Program-made: the position numbers and the translations under genes
The notes under the pieces: generated by a model
What the model was told of the DNA's origin: nothing
Seen by the model: the letters and a program-made list of their open reading frames with translations, nothing else
Database searches by the model: none
Shown: piece by piece, positions 42,347 to 53,284 of the stretch
Layout: every line of letters starts with the position of its first letter
Position numbering within the stretch: the first letter of the stretch is position 1
DNA from: Mantamonas sphyraenae
Lineage: Eukaryota; CRuMs; Mantamonadidae
DNA: 64,000 bases
Direction of reading: 5' to 3'
Assembly (NCBI GenBank): GCA_026936335.1
Contig: JAPMXV010000032.1
Coordinates: 62,001 to 126,000 of the forward strand

Positions 42347-43613
42347 ATGTTCTCTCGTGCATCCTCTCGTGCCTCCGTGGCCCTTCGCTCCTGCACGGTC
42401 GTCTCCTCCGATACGGCCTCCAGCGCAATTGCGGCTGCCCTCCACACTGCGCCGTCTCTCCTCGACGCCGTCCAGCCGGTCAGCGCGGACGACGTTAAAA
42501 CTGTCGGTGTTGTAGGTACGTGTATTCCGTGCGCTTAGACTCGACTGAGTGACCGTGCCCATGCGGCCCTCGTTCTCCATCTCCCGTGTCCTGTGTGTCC
42601 GCACAAACGCTCCGATGGATGTCGTTGAAACTCACCTCTGGCTCTTGGACCCCACGCAGGCGCCGGCCAGATGGGCTTTGGAATCTGCCAGGTTGCTGCG
42701 CAGAATGCAGGTCGCGACGTGATTGCCTTTGACACCAGCGAGGCAAACCTGGAGCGCTACAACGCACTGATGTGCAAGAACTTGGACAAGGCCGTGAGCA
42801 AGGGCAAGATGAGCGAGGAGGACGCCGAGGCCACCAAGGGCCGTGTCCGCCTCACCACAGACATTGGAGAACTGCAGAACGCAGACTTTGTCATTGAGGC
42901 TGTATCGGAGAAGCTCGAGCTGAAGCAAAAGCTGTTTTCCCAGCTCGACGAGCTCACTCGTCCCGAAGCAATCCTCGCCACAAACACCAGCAGCATCTCC
43001 ATCACAAAGATTGCTGCAAGCACCAAACGTGCCGACAAGGTCATCGGCATGCACTGTAAGTTGCGCTGCGGTCAGTCCTTCCTGAACTCTCCCCGTGTTG
43101 CAAGCATGCTCCAAACGTCTGTGCATGCGTTAACCCTGACGACGACGACGCTCCTATGTCCCATGTAACATGCCATGCCGCACAGTTATGAACCCGGTGC
43201 CTGTGATGAAGCTGGTGGAGATCATCTCCGGACTGGCTACCTCAGAGGCCACCCTGGACACCACACTGGCCCTCAGCGCCCAGATGGGCAAGGAGACGGC
43301 CCAAAGCAAGGACGTACCTGGTTTCATTGCCAACCGCATCCTCATGCCCTACATCAACGAGGCCGTCGAGGCTCTCAAGGAAGGCCTCGCCGACCGCAGC
43401 GACATTGACAAGTGCATGAAGCTTGGGTGCGGAGTTCCCATGGGCCCGCTTACCCTGGCCGACTTTATTGGCCTGGACACCTGTCTCGCCATCATGCGAG
43501 TCCTCCACACCGAGCTGGGCGATTCCAAGTACCGTCCTTCCACCTATCTCGTCAAGATGGTCGATGCAGGCTATCTTGGCGTCAAGAGCGGCAAGGGGTT
43601 CTTCGATTACTGA
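42347..43613 (+). CDS. 3-hydroxyacyl-CoA / 3-hydroxybutyryl-CoA dehydrogenase
   Basis: Exons are 42347-42515, 42660-43055 and 43186-43613, 330 residues. It is an NAD-dependent enzyme of fatty-acid beta-oxidation or short-chain acyl metabolism. The first 40 residues are Ser/Arg/Ala-rich, fitting mitochondrial import. The dinucleotide fold is TVGVVGAGQMG (glycine motif formed across intron 1). The substrate side has ADFVIEAVSE and NTSSIS; catalytic His and Glu lie in GMH-FMNPVPVMKLVE, with the His-Phe junction formed across intron 2. The C-terminal GVKSGKGFFDY ending is typical of the 3-hydroxybutyryl-CoA dehydrogenase branch. Donors are GTACGT and GTAAGT. Confidence 0.92.
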
Positions 43614-43959
43614 GTAGTCACGCAAAATGAACCGATGCAACTTCCAGCTGCGAGTTTTTCTTGGAAAGCGGGTGGGATGTGTCTTGCCGCTTGCCGCGAA
43701 CCTGCGCGCCCTTTGCCAACGTCGCACATCAACACACCACCCCCGCATCACTCGGCATTTGAAGTTCCCCCAACTCAAACGACGAGGCACACACATCTAT
43801 CCCCCACTACATCGACCACACGTCAGCGACGACACACACACATCTCTGCACTGTAGAACACCATCAACCGCACAAGTTCGCTCGAAAATCCGCACGAACC
43901 ACACACCCGACTCAAAACGCACAAGCAGACACTCTCAACACACAACACATACACACAAC
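43614..43959. other. Intergenic region upstream of ASPM
   Basis: These 346 nt between the dehydrogenase stop and the ASPM start hold no convincing coding exon. The second half is rich in CA and CAACA runs. A TTTGAA hexamer at about 43757, resembling the animal cell-cycle CHR element, is a weak hint only. Confidence 0.5.
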
Positions 43960-46900
43960 ATGGACACTTCATCCCATTTGCAATCCAACATCACACACAC
44001 CGGTACGTTGACCAGAGCGGTGCGAACACGCACGCTTCCAGCGTGGCCAAACCCGCACGCGCGAACCTGTCAAACGGCTAGCCGTCAAGGGCCCCACACA
44101 TGCACAACGTCCCTCCCAACCTCCACTGCACACCGCCACTGCCTTTCCACACATATTGGACATTCTTCATATGCCCCGCATGGTCCATGCAGTCCTTACT
44201 CACCCGCCACGCGCACTTCACGCGCAAATCCGGAGCAGACAAAGAGAACACGTCGGAATCCGGCCCGGCCGGCCTTTTCACCCCGTCCCCGTTCAAGAAG
44301 GCCAACCAGTCCGACAACCTGGACATCAGCGGTATTTCTGTCCGCTCTCCATTCCAGGTGGTGGTCAGCAACCACCAGGGACCCGTCATTCAGGCCCAGG
44401 GTGCTGCCAAGCAAAAGCCCGCGCAAACCAACGGCAAGATCTTTCAAATGGCTTTCAGCCCCGTCGTCGCCACCAAGTCGGCCCCCACCGACGAGCAGGA
44501 CAACGACGACACCGCCACCACCACCACCACCGGCAACATGTTTTCCCTCAGCATTTCCCCCCCCAAGGCGCAAGCCGACGATGCTGCCAAGGACAACACC
44601 GCCAACAACAACAACGACGACGGGCCCAGCATGTTCGCCCTCACCATCTCGCCTCCGGCAGCCACCAAGAGCAGCAGCAGCGCAATCCCCCAGCGCGATG
44701 TGCAGCTCAACGCTGACCAGACCGAGTTCCCCGTCCTCTATCTCGAGCGCTTCGCAGGTGTGCCCTGGGTCAAGTTTGACAAGGTGCCCGCTGGAGGCAA
44801 GCGCGTCCGCCAGCTCAAGCTCCGCAACGACGGCAACAAGGACGCCCATGTGAGCATTGATCACGTGCCCACCGACTACGCCTTCTCTCTCTCTCACTAC
44901 GCCGACATCACTGTCCCGGCTCAGAGCTCCTTCGACCTCTTCATCACCTGGGAACCCGAGGCCGAAATCGTTGGCAACATCCGTCAGAAGCTCAAGTTTG
45001 TTTGGAACAACAAGCACAAGCTCGAGGCCATCCTCTTTGGCACCGTTACCATTGCCAAGAAGAACAAGGCCGGCACGTCCAAGCGCCGCAAGCTCCACAG
45101 CTACGCCGGTGCACCCAAGAAGCGTCGCGTCGTTCCTGAGGACACAAACGAGGCCAAGGACGATTCCTCTTCCTCTTCCTCCTCCTCCTCCTCCTCCTCC
45201 AAGGCCATCCAGCGCACCTCTACCGAGGAGGCCGCTGCAGCTTCCGTTGCGCGCCGCACCTGGGATATCCGAGACCGCCGCGTCGACCCGCTCCCGTTTG
45301 TCGGCGCCACCCCCCAGTCCAGTGCCAAGACGGCCCCCAAGTCGTCCTGCAAGCAGCGTCGCCGCATGTACAAGGAGGAGGGCGCCATCGGCCTGCCCTT
45401 TGTCGCCTCCAAGCGACCCACCGCGGCCAAGCCCTTCCAGTTCAAGACCGGCAAGGAAATCGCAGCCACCACCCTGGCCAACGACGACACAGCTCCCACT
45501 GGCGATGAGCAGTTTGCAGTGTTTGCCCCGCCGGCTGCTCTCGACTCCAGTGTCGTTAGCGTCGCCAGCCTCAACACGACCACCGACAGCTTCGCCGACG
45601 ACTTTGTCGTGCATACCGTCGATGACGCCACCAAGGAGAACCGTGAGGCCGCCGCTGCTCTCGTTGCCCCGGCCACCATCAGCCACAAGAAGCAGAAGGC
45701 CAAGGCTGGAGGCTTCAAGCCCCTCGAGGCCCAGGCTGCCGAGCCCGTCAAGACCCAGGACAAGACAAACGCAAAGGCAAAGGCCAAGACCGCCCCCAAG
45801 CCCAAGCGCAACACTTCGGCCAAGGTCAACACCGCCCGTGCCACCACCATGCCTTCCAGCTCCTTTGGGAAGCGCCGTGGTGCTGCCAAGCCGGCGTCCA
45901 AGACCCTCAAATTGAGCAGCAAGAAGCACAGCGCCAGCAGCTCCAGCAGCTCCAGCTCCAGCAGCAGCAGCAGCACTGAGCCGGTCTCCTCCACCTTCAA
46001 AGCCAAGAACATGCTCTACGACGAGCAGTGGGCCGAGAAGCAGGATCGCGCTTTCACGCGCTGGCTCAACCATGCGTTTGGCACCGACCAGGACACCGTG
46101 CCTGTGCTCGCCGCACGCGCTTCGACCAAACCCAAGAACTACAGCCAGATGCTCGCGCAGCGCAATGAGCTCCAGCTGCGCCGCCGCTGCTGGCAGATCT
46201 TCCACTCGGACATGTTTTCCGACGTCATCTTCCGCCTGGAAGAGGAGATCGAACAGGGTCGCCTCCTGGTGCGCGCCGACAAGAACATGTACGCCGATGT
46301 CGGGCTCCGTCGCGAGGTGCTCGACCTGGTGGCCAACTTCAACAGCACCTGGGTGCGCCTTGCCCTGGAGACCATTTATGGTCAGCAAATCCGCGTCCGC
46401 GACTCGGAGACCCAGCGCGCAGCCACCGAGCGCTTCATGGTGTCCCGCATGCTGTTTGACGACAACATTGCCGCCGAGTACGAGTCCAGCACCACCGCTG
46501 GTATCTATCGCGAAGGCTACGAGGCTGCCTTGGCCAAGTTCACCCTCAAGAAGTTCCTCCTTTTGGTGTTCTTTATGGAGACTGCCAAGGCCGAGCGCAT
46601 CATCGCCTCGGATCCGTGCCTGTTTGAGGTCAACGCACACATCAAGTCCACACGCGATGTGCTGCTCACCTTTTCCAAGGAGTACCTCAGTGGCGAGGGC
46701 GACCTGACTCGCCATTTGTCCTTCCTGGGCATGAGCTTTTCGCACGCACAAGTGCCCCTGCACGAGTTTGACTTCAACGTGAACAACCTGGCCACCGACC
46801 TGCGTGACGGAGTTCGTCTGTGCATGCTTGTGCAGAGCCTGACTGGAACCGACGCCGATCTGCTGGCCCAGCTGCGCATGCCGGCCATCAGCCTTGTGCA

Positions 46901-49900
46901 GAAGCGCCACAACGTCGGAGTCGCCCTCAACTTCCTCGCCGAGGAGGGCGTACATTTCACAGGCATCCGTGGTGGGGTCAAGGTCAATGACATCGTCGAG
47001 GGACACCGCGAAAAGACCCTGTTCCTGCTGTGGAACCTGATCATGAACTACCAGATCCCGTCGCTGCTCAGTCTGCACGACCTCAAGGACGAGATCCAGA
47101 TTGTGCGCAGCAACACACAGGGCCAGTGGGCCCACGACGAGTACAACGCCGAGCTGCAGAAGATGCAAGAGCAGGTTGTGTACGTGGACAACGAATACGC
47201 CGAGCTGCTGCTCAAGTGGGCCCAGGCCATTTGCGCCTCTTATGGCATGGCGGTGAAGAATCTGAGCACTTCATTCAGCGACGGCAAGGCCCTGTGCTTC
47301 ATCATCGGCTACTACCACCCGGAACTGCTGCCCATCTCGGGAATCAAGAGCACCACCTCCGACCTGCCCAAGAACCACTACCAGGAGGAGATGGAGGACA
47401 ACAACGCCGAGGATGCAGGCACTGACGCAGGAAAGTGGTTCCGCTCGTACAACTTTGCGGTGGGCGACCAGGCCCTGGAGAACGCCCTGGGCAACGAGCG
47501 CCAGAACTTCAAGATGATCTACGAGGCTGTGCAAAGCCTTGGTGGCGTGCCCGCCCTCGTGCGCTCCAAGGACATGGTTGACACCATCCCCAGTGAGCCG
47601 TGTGTCATCTCGTACCTGGCTTTCCTGGCATCGCGCCTGATCGATTTGTCTCACGAGACTCGTGCTGCGCTCAAGATCCAGCGTGCTTACCGTGCGTACA
47701 ACAAGGCACTGGTTGAGATCCGCATGGCTGCCAGCGTCAAGGTGATCCAGCGCCTCGCTCGCGTGTTTCTGGCTCGCCGACAATTGCAGAAGCAGATCAA
47801 GAGCGCAACGATGATGCAGGCTGTGTTCCGTGGCCACCAGGCTCGCAAGGCCTACCGCTCGGAGCGCAAGGCTGTGGTCACGGTGCAAAGCGCAGCCCGT
47901 CGCCTGTTTGCCAAGCGCCGTGTGCAGCAGCAGCGAACCATTCGCGAGATTCTCGCCACAGGCCTTGTTCGCCGCCAGGAGCTCATCGACCGCCGTGTGC
48001 AGAAGAAACTGGACTCGGCCGCCACCAGCATCCAGGCTGTGTTCCGTGGTTTTGCTGCTGCCAAGCAGTACAGCCAGCTCAAGGCCGCAGCTGTGGTTTG
48101 CCAGAAGATCGCCCGTGGCAACGCCGACCGTGCTTTCGTCAAGCAGGTGCGTGCTGCCACCAAGGTGCAGGCCACCGTGCGTGCCTTCCAAGGACGCCAG
48201 GCCTTCCTGGCCCAGAAGCAGGCTGCCATCGCCGTGCAGGCTGCCTTCCGTGGTCACCAGGGACGCAAGTTTGCCGTGTTTGTGCGCTGCGTGCGCTTCA
48301 CACAGGCTCTGCGTCGCCGTGTCGTGGCCCGCCGTGCCTTTGTGGCCCAGAAGCAGGCAGCCATTGCGCTGCAGGCCACTGTGCGCGGATTCATTGCGCG
48401 CAGCAAGTACGTGGAACTGAAGGAGGCTGCAGTCACCATGCAGTCTGTGTTCCGCGGCAAGCAGGCACGCGAGCATGTGCAGCAGATTCGCGCTGCCATC
48501 AAGATCCAGGCAGCGTTCCGTGGCCATGTGCAGCGTGAGGCATACCTGGAGATGGTGGAGGCTGCAAGCTGCATCCAGGAGCGTGTGCGTGCATGGTTCT
48601 ACCAACGCGACGCTCGCAGCGTGTTTGTTGCCCAGCGCGAGAGCGCCGTTGCCATCCAGGCTGTGTTCCGTGGCTTTGCTGCTGCCAAGCAGTACAGCCA
48701 GCTCAAGGCCGCAGCTGTGGTTTGCCAGAAGATCGCCCGTGGCAACGCCGACCGTGCTTTCGTCAAGCAGGTGCGTGCTGCCACCAAGGTGCAGGCCACC
48801 GTGCGTGCCTTCCAAGGACGCCAGGCCTTCCTGGCCCAGAAGCAGGCTGCCATCGCCGTGCAGGCTGCCTTCCGTGGTCACCAGGGACGCAAGTTTGCCG
48901 TGTTTGTGCGCTGCGTGCGCTTCACACAGGCTCTGCGTCGCCGTGTCGTGGCCCGCCGTGCCTTTGTGGCCCAGAAGCAGGCAGCCATTGCGCTGCAGGC
49001 CACTGTGCGTGGATTCATTGCGCGCAGCAAGTACGTGGAGCTGAAGGAGGCTGCAGTCACCATGCAGTCTGTGTTCCGCGGCAAGCAGGCACGCGAGCAT
49101 GTGCAGCAGATTCGCGCTGCCATCAAGATCCAGGCAGCGTTCCGTGGCCACGTGCAGCGTGAGGCATACCTGGAGATGGTGGAGGCTGCAAGCTGCATCC
49201 AGGAGCGTGTGCGTGCATGGTTCTACCAACGCGACGCTCGCAGCGTGTTTGTTGCCCAGCGCGAGAGCGCCGTTGCCATCCAGGCTGTGTTCCGTGGCTT
49301 TGCTGCTGCCAAGCAGTACAGCCAGCTCAAGGCCGCAGCTGTGGTTTGCCAGAAGATCGCCCGTGGCAACGCCGACCGTGCTTTCGTCAAGCAGGTGCGT
49401 GCTGCCACCAAGGTGCAGGCCACCGTGCGTGCCTTCCAAGGACGCCAGGCCTTCCTGGCCCAGAAGCAGGCTGCCATCGCCGTGCAGGCTGCCTTCCGTG
49501 GTCACCAGGGACGCAAGTTTGCCGTGTTTGTGCGCTGCGTGCGCTTCACACAGGCTCTGCGTCGCCGTGTCGTGGCCCGCCGTGCCTTTGTGGCCCAGAA
49601 GCAGGCAGCCATTGCGCTGCAGGCCACTGTGCGCGGATTCATTGCGCGCAGCAAGTACGTGGAGCTGAAGGAGGCTGCAGTCACCATGCAGTCTGTGTTC
49701 CGCGGCAAGCAGGCACGCGAGCATGTGCAGCAGATTCGCGCTGCCATCAAGATCCAGGCAGCGTTCCGTGGCCATGTGCAGCGTGAGGCGTACCTGGAGA
49801 TGGTGGAGGCTGCCACGACAGTGCAGTCTGTGTTCCGTGGTCACCTTGATCGTCAACACGTGCAGCGCATCCGTGCTGCAATCAAGATCCAGGCTGCCTT

Positions 49901-52389
49901 CCGTGGTTTCGTGGCCTACGCCGACTATGAAGAGAAGCGCGCATGCGTGACGGCCATTGCGGCTCAGTTCCGCGCCCACGTGGCTCGCTGCAAGTACGTC
50001 GCTTTGAAGGAGAGCAGCGTGCGCGTGCAGGCTGCTGTGCGTCGCAACCAAGCCCAGGGTCGCTTCCAGACGATGCGTGCCGCTGCCATTGTGGTTCAAA
50101 CCACAGTGCGTGGTTTCCAGGCACGATGTGCCTTTGTGACCCAGAAGCAGGCTGCCATCCGCATCCAGGCCGCGGTCCGTGGTTTCCAGGCACGCAAGGC
50201 ATTTGTAGAGCAGAAGAAGGCTGCCACAGCTGTGCAGGCTTGCTTCCGTGCATTTGCCGCACAGCGCAAGTACCAGAGCCTGCGTGGTGCAGCTCTGATC
50301 TGCCAGAAGAACGCGCGCTGCATGGCTGCTCGTTCGCTGTTTGTGCAGCAAAAGACGGCTGTGACGACCATTGCCGCTGCTGTGCGTTGCGCTATGGCCC
50401 AGAGCTCGTACCAGGCGCTGCGTAGCGCCACCGTGGCGATGCAGGCCATCGCCCGTGGCAACGCTGCTCGCAACCATGTGCGTGCCATCCGTGCCGCCGT
50501 CGCCATCCAGAGCCAATGGCGTCGTGTTGTCGCCCAGCGTGCCTATGTCCAGACCCGTTGCGCCGCTATCTCTGTGCAGCGTGTTGTGCGTGGGTTCCAG
50601 ATCCGCGCAAAGATCGCTCGCATGCACGTTGCAGCATCTGAGATCCAGCGCCTGGTCCGTGGCTACCAGGTCCGTGTGCAGGTCGCCCGCATGCATGCTG
50701 CCGCCACCGAGATCCAACGCGTGGTCCGTGGCTTCCAGACCCGCTGCCAGATCGCCCACATGCACGCTGCAGCCACCGAGATGCAGCGTGTGGCTCGTGG
50801 CTTCCTGGTTCGCTCTCGTGTCGCCCACATGCACACCGCAGCTACTCAGATCCAGAAAGTGGTGCGCTGCTTCCAAGCCCAGCAATCCTATGTGGCTCAA
50901 CAGAGCGCCGTGACCACCCTGTCTGCACTCTTCCGCGGCCACGTGCAGCGCCGCGTGTTTGTTGCCCAGCGCAGAGAGCGCCGTTGCCATCCAGGCTGTG
51001 TTCCGTGGCTTTGCTGCTGCCAAGCAGTACAGCCAGCTCAAGGCCGCAGCTGTGGTGTGCCAGAAGATCGCCCGTGGCAACGCCGACCGTGCTTTCGTCA
51101 AGCAGGTGCGTGCTGCCACCAAGGTGCAGGCCACCGTGCGTGCCTACCAAGGACGCCAGGCCTTCCTGGCCCAGAAGCAGGCTGCCATCACCGTGCAGGC
51201 TGTCTTCCGTGGCAAGCAGGCACGTGCTCAAGTCCGTCGCATCCGAGCGGCGATTGTGCTGCAGAGCCAGTTCCGTGGCACGGTGGCCCGCCGTGCCTTT
51301 GTGGCCCAGAAGCAGGCTGCCGTTGTGCTTCAGGCAACCGTGCGTGGCCACATTGCACGCGAGCACGTCAAGCGCGAGCGTGCCGCTCGCCAGGCTCGCT
51401 TCCTGCGCACAGCGCAGATCTTTTTGGCCTCTGTGCGCATCCAGCGTGCGTACCGCAACCACGTGGCCCGCATCGAGGCCATGAAGCGCCTGGAGTCGCT
51501 TGTGCGTATCCAAGTGTGGCTGCGTGGCACCCTCAAGCGCCGTGCCTTCCTGGCCAAGAAGCAAGCCGCCGTGTGCCTGCAGGGCGCAGTGCGCGGATGG
51601 CTCGTCGGCCGCCAAGAGGCCAGTGTGGTGGTTCAGAAGACAGTACGCGGCTGGATGGCTCGTCGCGAAGCTGCGGCACGCCGTGGTGCGCTGGCCATGA
51701 TCCAACGCTTCTTCCGAGGCCACCTGGTGCGTCGCGCTCAAGACAACAAGATGCGCAAGATGCGCCGACGTGTGCGCCTGTGCATCGAACAGGCCGAGGA
51801 GCACATGAAGCTGGGCAACCGTACCCACGTGGCTCTGGAGATCCTGCACAGCAGCAAGAAATTGAGCCAGGTCATGGATGCGTGCGAGTCGCTCGAGGTC
51901 AGCACACGTCTGTCGCACGTCTGCTCCATGCGCATGGTCGAGAACCACGCTGTGCCGATTGTGTTTGGTCTGATCCGCAGCTGCAACCGAAGCAAGCCCC
52001 ACATGGAGATCCTCAAGTCGGCCATGAGCATTCTGCGCAACCTGGTTGAGTACGAAGGCACCGTGGGCGCCGTCATCGCCGAGCAAGATTGGCTTGAGAC
52101 CATTGTCGACCAGCTGCAGAACTTCCGCGAGCGCACTGACCTCTTTGACATCGCCTTGGGCCTGATTGAGCTGGTGTGCATGGACAACGACCGGGCGGCT
52201 GACGTCAAGGACGACGCAGAGAGCGTCAAGAGGATGCGCAGCGTGCACAGCATTGTAGGCCGCAAGATGAAGAGCAGCAGCAGCAGCAGCAGCAGCAGGC
52301 GCTCTGCTAACACTGGCGGCAAGGTCAACGCAAACCGCCACAACTGGGCTCGCCTTGGCCACCTGCTGCAGTACCTGGAGTCGCTTTGA
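43960..52389 (+). CDS. ASPM: ASPM-like spindle protein with long IQ array, frame broken near 50973
   Basis: Exons are 43960-44002 and 44239-52389. Read with one +1 correction at 50973, the product is about 2730 residues. Early features are a KEN tripeptide at 16-18, an ASH domain (about 175-288), a basic KKRRVV patch near 310, Ser/Lys-rich linkers, two calponin-homology domains (835-951 and 990-1140), and several dozen IQ motifs (1158-2500). A C-terminal ARM-like region carries the ASPM-specific SQVMDACESLEVSTRL and FGLIRSCNRSKPHMEI. ASPM focuses microtubule minus ends at spindle poles and binds calmodulin through its IQs. The IQ array contains three near-identical 624-nt units plus a partial one. 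In that partial copy one extra A throws translation into a different frame, which stays open to 52049 with Cys/His/Pro-rich residues; the ARM region is reached only in the corrected frame. Confidence 0.88.
48031..48654 (+). repeat. ASPM 624-nt tandem unit, copy 1
   Basis: The unit encodes 208 residues of IQ repeats, starting at tccaggctgtgttccgtgg. It is followed directly by copy 2 at exactly 624 nt spacing. Within the sequence I compared, it differs from copies 2 and 3 at only a few synonymous sites. Confidence 0.92.
48655..49278 (+). repeat. ASPM 624-nt tandem unit, copy 2
   Basis: This copy is near-identical to copy 1. Examples of differences are gtgcgtggattc for gtgcgcggattc, and ccacgtgcag for ccatgtgcag. 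Confidence 0.92.
49279..49813 (+). repeat. ASPM 624-nt tandem unit, copy 3 (truncated)
   Basis: The sequence matches copies 1 and 2 until gtggaggctgc, then moves into more diverged IQ repeats. The last 90 nt of the unit are missing. Confidence 0.9.
50953..51213 (+). repeat. ASPM unit, dispersed partial copy 4 with 1-nt insertion
   Basis: About 260 nt repeat the junction and first third of the unit, 1.1 kb away from the tandem block. Where the other copies read cagcgcgagagcgcc, this one reads cagcgcagagagcgcc. The extra base breaks the reading frame. Confidence 0.9.
52273..52299 (+). repeat. (AGC)n polyserine tract at ASPM C-terminus
   Basis: Eight or nine AGC units encode a serine run just before the last 25 residues of ASPM in the corrected frame. 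Confidence 0.85.
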
Positions 52390-53190
52390 GCATTGACCGC
52401 TCAAACGCGTCTGCCACACGGCTGCACACTGCCACGGGGCCCTACACAAGCACGCAACACCGCAAGTGTGAACCAAGGTGTGCTGCTGTGCGTGTGTCAC
52501 GCTCGATTCTCAAGTGCCCATTCTCCGATCGCTGGAGCCGCACGAGCAACAAAAATATCAACAACAACAACAACAAAAGCGTTGTTCACCTCAATCTGAG
52601 GTGGACGACCAAGGGGGGGGTTGCTCGAACCACTCACGCGAGTCTGCGACCGAACGACAACGTGGTGCTGTGGCGCTGCTCCCTTTGCCAGGGTTGCATT
52701 GGCCTGCATCACGCCCACAATCCAGACAACACCACCCACACACTACCCATGCAAGTCATCGACACACATCTATTGCGCTCTCGAGGCACCGGCTGCAACA
52801 GCCCGAGCGCCACATGCCCGTTCCTCGGTTGGGGGACTGAAGGAACGACAACGGCCTCTGTGGCACGCGGCCCAAGCGGCCATGCAGACGAGCGCAACCA
52901 TCATCTACGTCAACTACACCCTTGCATAGGTGAGTGGACCGACGTGGTGACCTGGAGGAAGGTGCAGAGCCACGAACCCTGCAAAGGGTGGCTCGCACAG
53001 CAAACCGCAACGTCACGACACAGACAGAGAAGAGCAAGCAAGATCATGAACGTACACACACACAAGCACACACACACAAACGCACAAAGGGAACGCCCGC
53101 AGTGGCTTTGGGAGAAGGAGGAGAGAGACCTTGTCAACAAAACACTCCCACGGGCAGGGCCCAGCGGCAACAACAGCAACACCAGTTGAT

Positions 53191-53227
<37 letters not shown>

Positions 53228-53284
53228 GCTGGTCTGCTGCAAAATCCATTCATTTCTTGACGCTGGCAGCATCCACATGTGCGA
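52390..53284. other. Unassigned 895-nt interval
   Basis: This is the longest stretch without a supported gene; it separates the ASPM stop from the lipase stop. It includes an AACAACAAC run near 52560, a G-rich run near 52612, and CA-rich sequence ending in the AC microsatellite. Plus-strand frames cross it but are rich in His, Thr and Cys without domain-like texture. One segment around 52880-52930 ends in a hydrophobic TIIYVNYTLA followed by TAG and GTGAGT. It could be the end of a very small gene, which I cannot support further. Confidence 0.5.
53192..53226 (+). repeat. (AC)n microsatellite
   Basis: About seventeen AC units lie 60 nt downstream of the lipase stop on the minus strand, probably in its 3' UTR. 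Confidence 0.95.

Noticed and set aside
48031..49813. CRISPR-like or satellite array
   Set aside because: The repeats are contiguous, coding, in frame and IQ-containing, with no unique spacers.
44196..51134. Very long antisense open frames (about 990 and 1290 codons) opposite ASPM
   Set aside because: They mirror the biased third positions and the 624-nt repeats of ASPM, have Leu/His/Ala-rich low-complexity products, and show no domain.
22460..51800. Common origin of the myosin and ASPM IQ arrays within this window
   Set aside because: IQ motifs are generic; the two arrays differ in spacing and codon detail, so proximity looks coincidental.
52386..53189. Open frame of about 270 codons after ASPM
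   Set aside because: It overlaps the ASPM stop region, is rich in His, Thr, Arg and Asn from CA repeats, and lacks domain-like segments.
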